DNA from: Caenimonas aquaedulcis
GTDB taxonomy: Bacteria > Pseudomonadota > Gammaproteobacteria > Burkholderiales > Burkholderiaceae_C
Assembly (NCBI RefSeq): GCF_015831345.1
Contig: NZ_JADWYS010000001.1
Location: 1,498,118 to 1,562,117 of the forward strand
Direction: 5' to 3'
Length of the DNA stretch: 64,000 bases
The notes beneath the pieces were generated by a model. It was given only the letters and a program-made list of their open reading frames with translations. It made no database searches and had not been told where the DNA came from. Positions 60,273 through 64,000 of the stretch are shown here, one piece after another. How positions within the stretch are numbered: the first letter of the stretch is position 1; every line of letters starts with the position of its first letter. Both the position numbers and the translations under genes were made by a program.

Positions 60273-61595
60273 TCAGGCGGTCGGCTCTTGCCACACCGTG
60301 TGGCGCAGCTTCCACTGGCCGCCTTCGCGCTTCCACAGGTGAGGCGAGCGGAAGTTGTCCGCGAGCCGCATGAAGTAATCGCGGTCCATGACCGGCGACT
60401 CGAACATCTTCGACGCCTTGGGGAATTCCTTGGGGTTGATGCTCAGGTAGCGGAAGATTTCCTCGGCGAAGCGCTCCGGAAATTCGCCGTCGTAGCGGCG
60501 CACCAGCGCGACGCCCTCGTCCCGGTCGATGTCGCCCGAGCGGATTTCCTGCGCGGCGTCGTAGGTGGCGCGGCCGATGCCGAACTTGGTGAAGGTCGTG
60601 TAGTAGTGGAAGTCGTCGATGCGGTCGTCAATGCTGTTGTACTTGCTGTAGGTGCCGGGCGTGCGCTCGGGGGAAGCCTCGAAGCCGCCGTGCTCGACCG
60701 CATAGTAGTAGCAGCTTTGCGGATGCCACTTGAGGTAGTAGCCCAGGTAGTGCACCTCGACCTGCTTCTTCTCGATCTGCGCGGGGTCTGCCGGCAGGTA
60801 AGGCAGCAGGTCCTGCTCGTCCAGCCCGTAATCGTTCACCAGGCTCGCCATGGAGGTGCCACCCAGGTAGATCTTCGACTTGTCCGAGGAGGTGAAGTAC
60901 GACCAGTCGCGCCTGGCGCTGGACGTGTCGCCGATCGGGTTGCCGTATTCGGCTTCGTTTTCTCCGTAGACGACGAAGGGGATGTCGTGCAGCACGGCCA
61001 TTTTGGGCGCCAGCGACTTCTGCCCGAAGATGAAAGCCTGGAATGGATGAAACAGGTTCTCGACCGCCAGGCGCGTGAGCAGCCGGTGCGCGCGGCCGTT
61101 GGGCGTCATCAGGTAGTTGTCGAAGCCCGCGTGCAGCCAGGACTGGAAGTTCTTCCAGCCCCATTCCGTGTAGACGTGCGGCGCCCAGGTGCAGGTGAGC
61201 GGATGCATGCCGAAGCGCGTCTTGAGGATGTGCGAGGCGTAGAAGCTGTCCTTGCCGCCCGAGCCGGGCAGCAGGCAGTCGTAGCCCGACTTGCTGCGGA
61301 ACTTGTCGCACAGGGCCGCGAGCTGGTCCTCGCGCGCCTTCCAGTCGATCGTGCCGCGCTTCTGCTCGCCGTAGCGGCACGCGTCGCAAACGCCTTCCTC
61401 GTCGAAGTTGATGGTGGCCTTCTTGCTTGCCTTGGTGTGCTCGTACTCCACCGCCGAATTCGGCCGCTGGTTCGAAATGACACAGTGCTTGCAGAAATGC
61501 ACATAGCGCGGCAGGCCGTACTTGACTTCGGCGGTGTCGTCGGGAGCATCGAAGGCGGCCAGGTCGACCGGCTTCGGATTGGGAATGAGCGGCAT
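60273..61595 (-). CDS. N-acetyl-sugar amidotransferase (WbpG/PseA family)
   Basis: A 440-residue ATP-pyrophosphatase-type enzyme. Two CxxC pairs (C35/C38 in HFCKHCVISNQRP and C70/C73 in CDACRYGE) probably bind zinc, and the PP-loop SGGKDS is at 112-117. The family converts an acetamido group into an acetamidino group on nucleotide-linked or free nonulosonates and aminosugars (PseA, WbpG), using ammonia from HisH/HisF. The start at 61595 (MPLIPNPKP) is the best available, though its Shine-Dalgarno is poor. It follows the GT-B-like gene by 64 bases. Confidence 0.87.
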   Translation of the reverse strand: MPLIPNPKPVDLAAFDAPDDTAEVKYGLPRYVHFCKHCVISNQRPNSAVEYEHTKASKKATINFDEEGVCDACRYGEQKRGTIDWKAREDQLAALCDKFRSKSGYDCLLPGSGGKDSFYASHILKTRFGMHPLTCTWAPHVYTEWGWKNFQSWLHAGFDNYLMTPNGRAHRLLTRLAVENLFHPFQAFIFGQKSLAPKMAVLHDIPFVVYGENEAEYGNPIGDTSSARRDWSYFTSSDKSKIYLGGTSMASLVNDYGLDEQDLLPYLPADPAQIEKKQVEVHYLGYYLKWHPQSCYYYAVEHGGFEASPERTPGTYSKYNSIDDRIDDFHYYTTFTKFGIGRATYDAAQEIRSGDIDRDEGVALVRRYDGEFPERFAEEIFRYLSINPKEFPKASKMFESPVMDRDYFMRLADNFRSPHLWKREGGQWKLRHTVWQEPTA

Positions 61596-61659
61596 GCGTG
61601 TGTGGGAGCGGAAAGGAGGCGCCGCCGCGTCATGGCAGCGGCCGCCGGTGAAAGCTGGA

Positions 61660-62859
61660 TTATAGAAATTCGGCCAGCACCCGGACGACGCGGTCCGTGG
61701 CCTCGCCCGGGGCGCCGGTGGTCGCGCCGCGCCCGGCGGCAGTCCAGCGATCCAGCGCGTCCCCGAGTCCCGCCAGGGGCACGGCCGCGTCCGCCACCCC
61801 GAAGCGCGCCAGAGGCATCGCGGCGTCGAACACCGAGCCCAGCACCTGCACGAGCCGCGCACCGCACAGGTGCCCTTCCAGCCCGACGGTGGAAGTCAAG
61901 GTGACCACGGCGTCCACGGTGTGGAGGAGCGGGGGAAGTGCCCAGTCCTGTCCCGTGACGACGACCTGGTTCGCGGAAGGAAGCGGCGGCGGTGCTTCGC
62001 CGGCGCGCGGCCGCACGCACAGCACGGCGTCGGGATGCGCCAACGTCCAGTCCACCAGTGCCTGCAGGACGCGAGCGGGCAGGTCCGGATCGCCCGGGGA
62101 ACCGTCGAAGGGGTGGATCGCCGGCTCGGCCTGGTTCGGCCAGAGCAGCACACGCCTGCCCTCCCAGCCCTGACTGCGGCGGATCTGCGCGCCGAGCGTC
62201 GCGTTGGCCGGGTCACGCAGTGCATCGAAGGCCGGATTTCCCGTCACGACGATTTCGCGCGGCTGCCGGCCTGCCGCCACCAGGAAGTCCCGCACGCCCT
62301 CGTTGAGGACGCATATGCGCTGAGCGTAGCCCCGCGCGCCTATCCATCGGACCTCGTCCACCGCGAACAGGTCGACGATGCAGACGGCGGGGATGCCGAG
62401 TCCGCGCGCGGCGAGGACGGCGGCGCGCTCCGCGCGCGGGGAGTTGGTGACGACCAGCAGGTCCGGCTTCACACGCTCGAGCACCCTGCGCAGCGTACGC
62501 ACCGGCAGGAAGGCCTGGCGGCCCAGCTGCGCATGCCTTCGCGCGGCCTCTTCTTCGCCCGCTTCAGCGGACAGGTCGGCGTAGCTGAGGCCCAGGTACG
62601 CCGCACTTTCGACCGGGTCGTCGACCTGTCCCATCCCGGCCACCAGCTCGCGGCCCCGCGCCAACGCCGCTGCATCGGACGCCTCGATGAAATCCTTGAT
62701 CTGCAGCAAAGGCAAGCCCGCCGCGCGCACCACCGGGGCGGCCGTGGTCAGCCCCAGGACCTGCACGCTCGCGAGGCCCTGCGCGACCAATGCCTTCGCC
62801 ACAGGGACGACCATGCGCACATGGCCCGAGCCGTAGCAGACGAACAGGACCTTTTTCAC
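61660..62859 (-). CDS. GT-B-fold glycosyltransferase-like protein
   Basis: A 399-residue protein with a GT-B look: the N-terminus VLFVCYGSGHVRMVVPVAKAL (about 4-24) carries the GxGH motif of many GT-B enzymes. A second Rossmann-like half starts near residue 245 (RRVLLWPNQAEPAIHPF), and VTLTSTVGLEGHLCGARLVQV (about 330-350) resembles the UDP-sugar site of NeuC-like proteins. It could be the transferase for the CMP-activated sugar or a second epimerase-like enzyme; I cannot decide. The start is GTG at 62859, overlapping the asparagine-synthetase-like gene by 4 bases. Confidence 0.6.
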   Translation of the reverse strand: MKKVLFVCYGSGHVRMVVPVAKALVAQGLASVQVLGLTTAAPVVRAAGLPLLQIKDFIEASDAAALARGRELVAGMGQVDDPVESAAYLGLSYADLSAEAGEEEAARRHAQLGRQAFLPVRTLRRVLERVKPDLLVVTNSPRAERAAVLAARGLGIPAVCIVDLFAVDEVRWIGARGYAQRICVLNEGVRDFLVAAGRQPREIVVTGNPAFDALRDPANATLGAQIRRSQGWEGRRVLLWPNQAEPAIHPFDGSPGDPDLPARVLQALVDWTLAHPDAVLCVRPRAGEAPPPLPSANQVVVTGQDWALPPLLHTVDAVVTLTSTVGLEGHLCGARLVQVLGSVFDAAMPLARFGVADAAVPLAGLGDALDRWTAAGRGATTGAPGEATDRVVRVLAEFL

Positions 62860-64000
62860 GCGCCCGCCTGGATGCCGGTCCACCAGAGCGCCAGGGCGGC
62901 GAGCGCGCGCAACTCGCGCGTGTGGTTGGCCGTTCCTTCGCGATGCCGCGTGAGCAGGCCCCCCACCGCCTCGCGCTTGAACAGACGCTGCAGCAGGTCG
63001 CTGCCCTGCAACGTGGCCTGCAGCCAGGGAAAGCTGTCCTTGCGGAACCACTCGCCCACGGGCACCGTGAACATCTGCTTCTTGCGGTAAGCGAGGTCCT
63101 CGCCGATCAGGGGCGACACGGCCTTCTTGTACCAATGCTTCTTGTCCGCGCCCTGCAGCTTGGTCGCCCCGCGCGAGCGGAACGCGAATTCCATCATGCG
63201 CCAGTCGAGGAAGGGCGTGCGCGCCTCGATGGACACCGCCATGCCCATGCGGTCGGGCTTGACGAGGTTGTTGCCCGAGAGCAGCAGCTGCATGTCGAGG
63301 TAGAGCGCCTGGTTGAGCCGGTCGAAGTGCGAGGCCTCGTCGAACCAAGGCTTCGCCGCCGTGGAGAAGCTGTCGATGCCGCCGACCGCCGCCGCCATCT
63401 CGGCCCCGTACAAGTCGCCCTTGCCCTGCGGGGAGAACAGCGAGATCGAATCGAAGTAGCTGCGGCGGAACGCGTCTTCCGGGAGGACCTGCGCCTCCGG
63501 CCGCGCGAAGAACTCCTCGTACTTCTCGTAGCCCGCGAAAAGCTCGTCGCCGCCGTCGCCGGTCAGCACCACCTTCACGTGCTTCGCCGCCAGCTCGCTC
63601 ACGCGCAAGGTCGGCATGAACGACGCGTCGCCGTGCGGCTGGTCCAGGTGGTACAGCACCTTCGGCCAGCGATCCAGCATGTTCAGCTCGGCGACTTCCA
63701 TCGTGTGCTCGCAGCCGAAACGGCGCGCGGCTTCGGCTGCGAAAGGCGATTCGTCGAAGCGCGGGTCCGCGAAACCGATGCAGAAGGTCTTGACGGGGCG
63801 GTCTACGTGGCGGGCCATCAGGCCGACGATGGTGCTGGAGTCCACACCGCCGGAGAGGAACGCGCCCCAGGGCACGTCGGCGCGCAGGCGGATGCGCGTG
63901 GCGTCGTCGAGGATTTCCATGAACTCCCGCGACCACTCGCTGAACTCGTAATCCTGCTCGCGCTGGGCGGCAAGGTTCCACCAGCGCTGCGTCTCCACGC
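62856..64000 (-). CDS. Asparagine synthetase-like enzyme (partial)
   Basis: The C-terminal ~380 residues of an AsnB-type ATP-dependent amidotransferase. The synthetase PP-loop SGGVDS (in WGAFLSGGVDSSTIVGLM) and the GDGGDELFAGYEKY motif are clear, along with SIEARTPFLDWRMMEFAF. The N-terminal glutaminase domain would lie beyond the right edge. In glycan clusters such proteins often amidate uronic acids or modify sugars rather than making free asparagine. It heads the part of the cluster visible here. Confidence 0.87.
   Translation of the reverse strand, partial: VETQRWWNLAAQREQDYEFSEWSREFMEILDDATRIRLRADVPWGAFLSGGVDSSTIVGLMARHVDRPVKTFCIGFADPRFDESPFAAEAARRFGCEHTMEVAELNMLDRWPKVLYHLDQPHGDASFMPTLRVSELAAKHVKVVLTGDGGDELFAGYEKYEEFFARPEAQVLPEDAFRRSYFDSISLFSPQGKGDLYGAEMAAAVGGIDSFSTAAKPWFDEASHFDRLNQALYLDMQLLLSGNNLVKPDRMGMAVSIEARTPFLDWRMMEFAFRSRGATKLQGADKKHWYKKAVSPLIGEDLAYRKKQMFTVPVGEWFRKDSFPWLQATLQGSDLLQRLFKREAVGGLLTRHREGTANHTRELRALAALALWWTGIQAGA

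Overview
The window is a GC-rich chromosomal segment from a betaproteobacterium, most likely a member of the Comamonadaceae (Ramlibacter/Variovorax-like). This rests on gene order and family types: rpsT divergent from murJ; sdhCDABE-gltA; a LysR gene followed by leuCDB-asd-fimV-truA-trpFBA-accD; a DUF3579 gene next to argD; and an intergenic CCCCC-CGA-GGGGG element of a kind I associate with this family. I saw no rRNA, tRNA, insertion sequence, prophage or CRISPR array, and no gene-free stretch over 300 bases. Almost all the other long open frames are antisense or out-of-frame by-products of the high GC content.

Layout. 1-7330 (minus strand): murJ, a SirB1-like gene, a divergent purM, an AI-2E-family permease, hda, an HAD phosphatase and pcnB (runs off the left edge), tightly packed with stop/start overlaps. 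7.4-11.7 kb: rpsT with its terminator; a subclass B3 metallo-beta-lactamase coupled to a DUF3579 gene; argD-argF; and a small gene with a LexA-type box upstream. 11.9-15.8 kb: kynBUA (tryptophan to anthranilate) and a convergent flavin monooxygenase. 15.9-18.7 kb: an orphan PhnD-like binding protein and a BLUF-like protein, divergent from a LysR regulator. 18.7-24.4 kb: acnA, serA, serC and a small membrane protein, followed by a divergent MmyB-type regulator and an exported Ser/Thr/Gly-rich protein.

26.1-37.6 kb is a TCA-cycle block: acnB, an exported protein, a CitE-like lyase and mdh on the minus strand, then a GntR/UTRA regulator and sdhC-sdhD-sdhA-sdhB-sdhE-gltA on the plus strand. A palindrome lies in the shared mdh/gntR control region. 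37.7-52.1 kb holds amino-acid and housekeeping genes: LysR, leuCDB, asd, fimV, truA, trpFBA, accD, yggT and a LON-domain protein.

52.1-64.0 kb (minus strand, leaving the right edge) is a surface-glycan locus. It encodes the UDP-linked route to a legionaminic-acid-type nonulosonate (4,6-dehydratase, 4-aminotransferase, N-acetyltransferase, hydrolysing 2-epimerase, synthase, CMP-transferase). A HisH-HisF-amidotransferase trio suggests an acetamidino group is added. A GT-B-like protein and an asparagine-synthetase-like enzyme follow. The most unusual items are the CBS-domain/aminotransferase fusion, the HisF paralogue with Glu at the catalytic Asp-130 position, the BLUF-like protein lacking the photocycle tyrosine, the LexA box, and the non-standard PurM.
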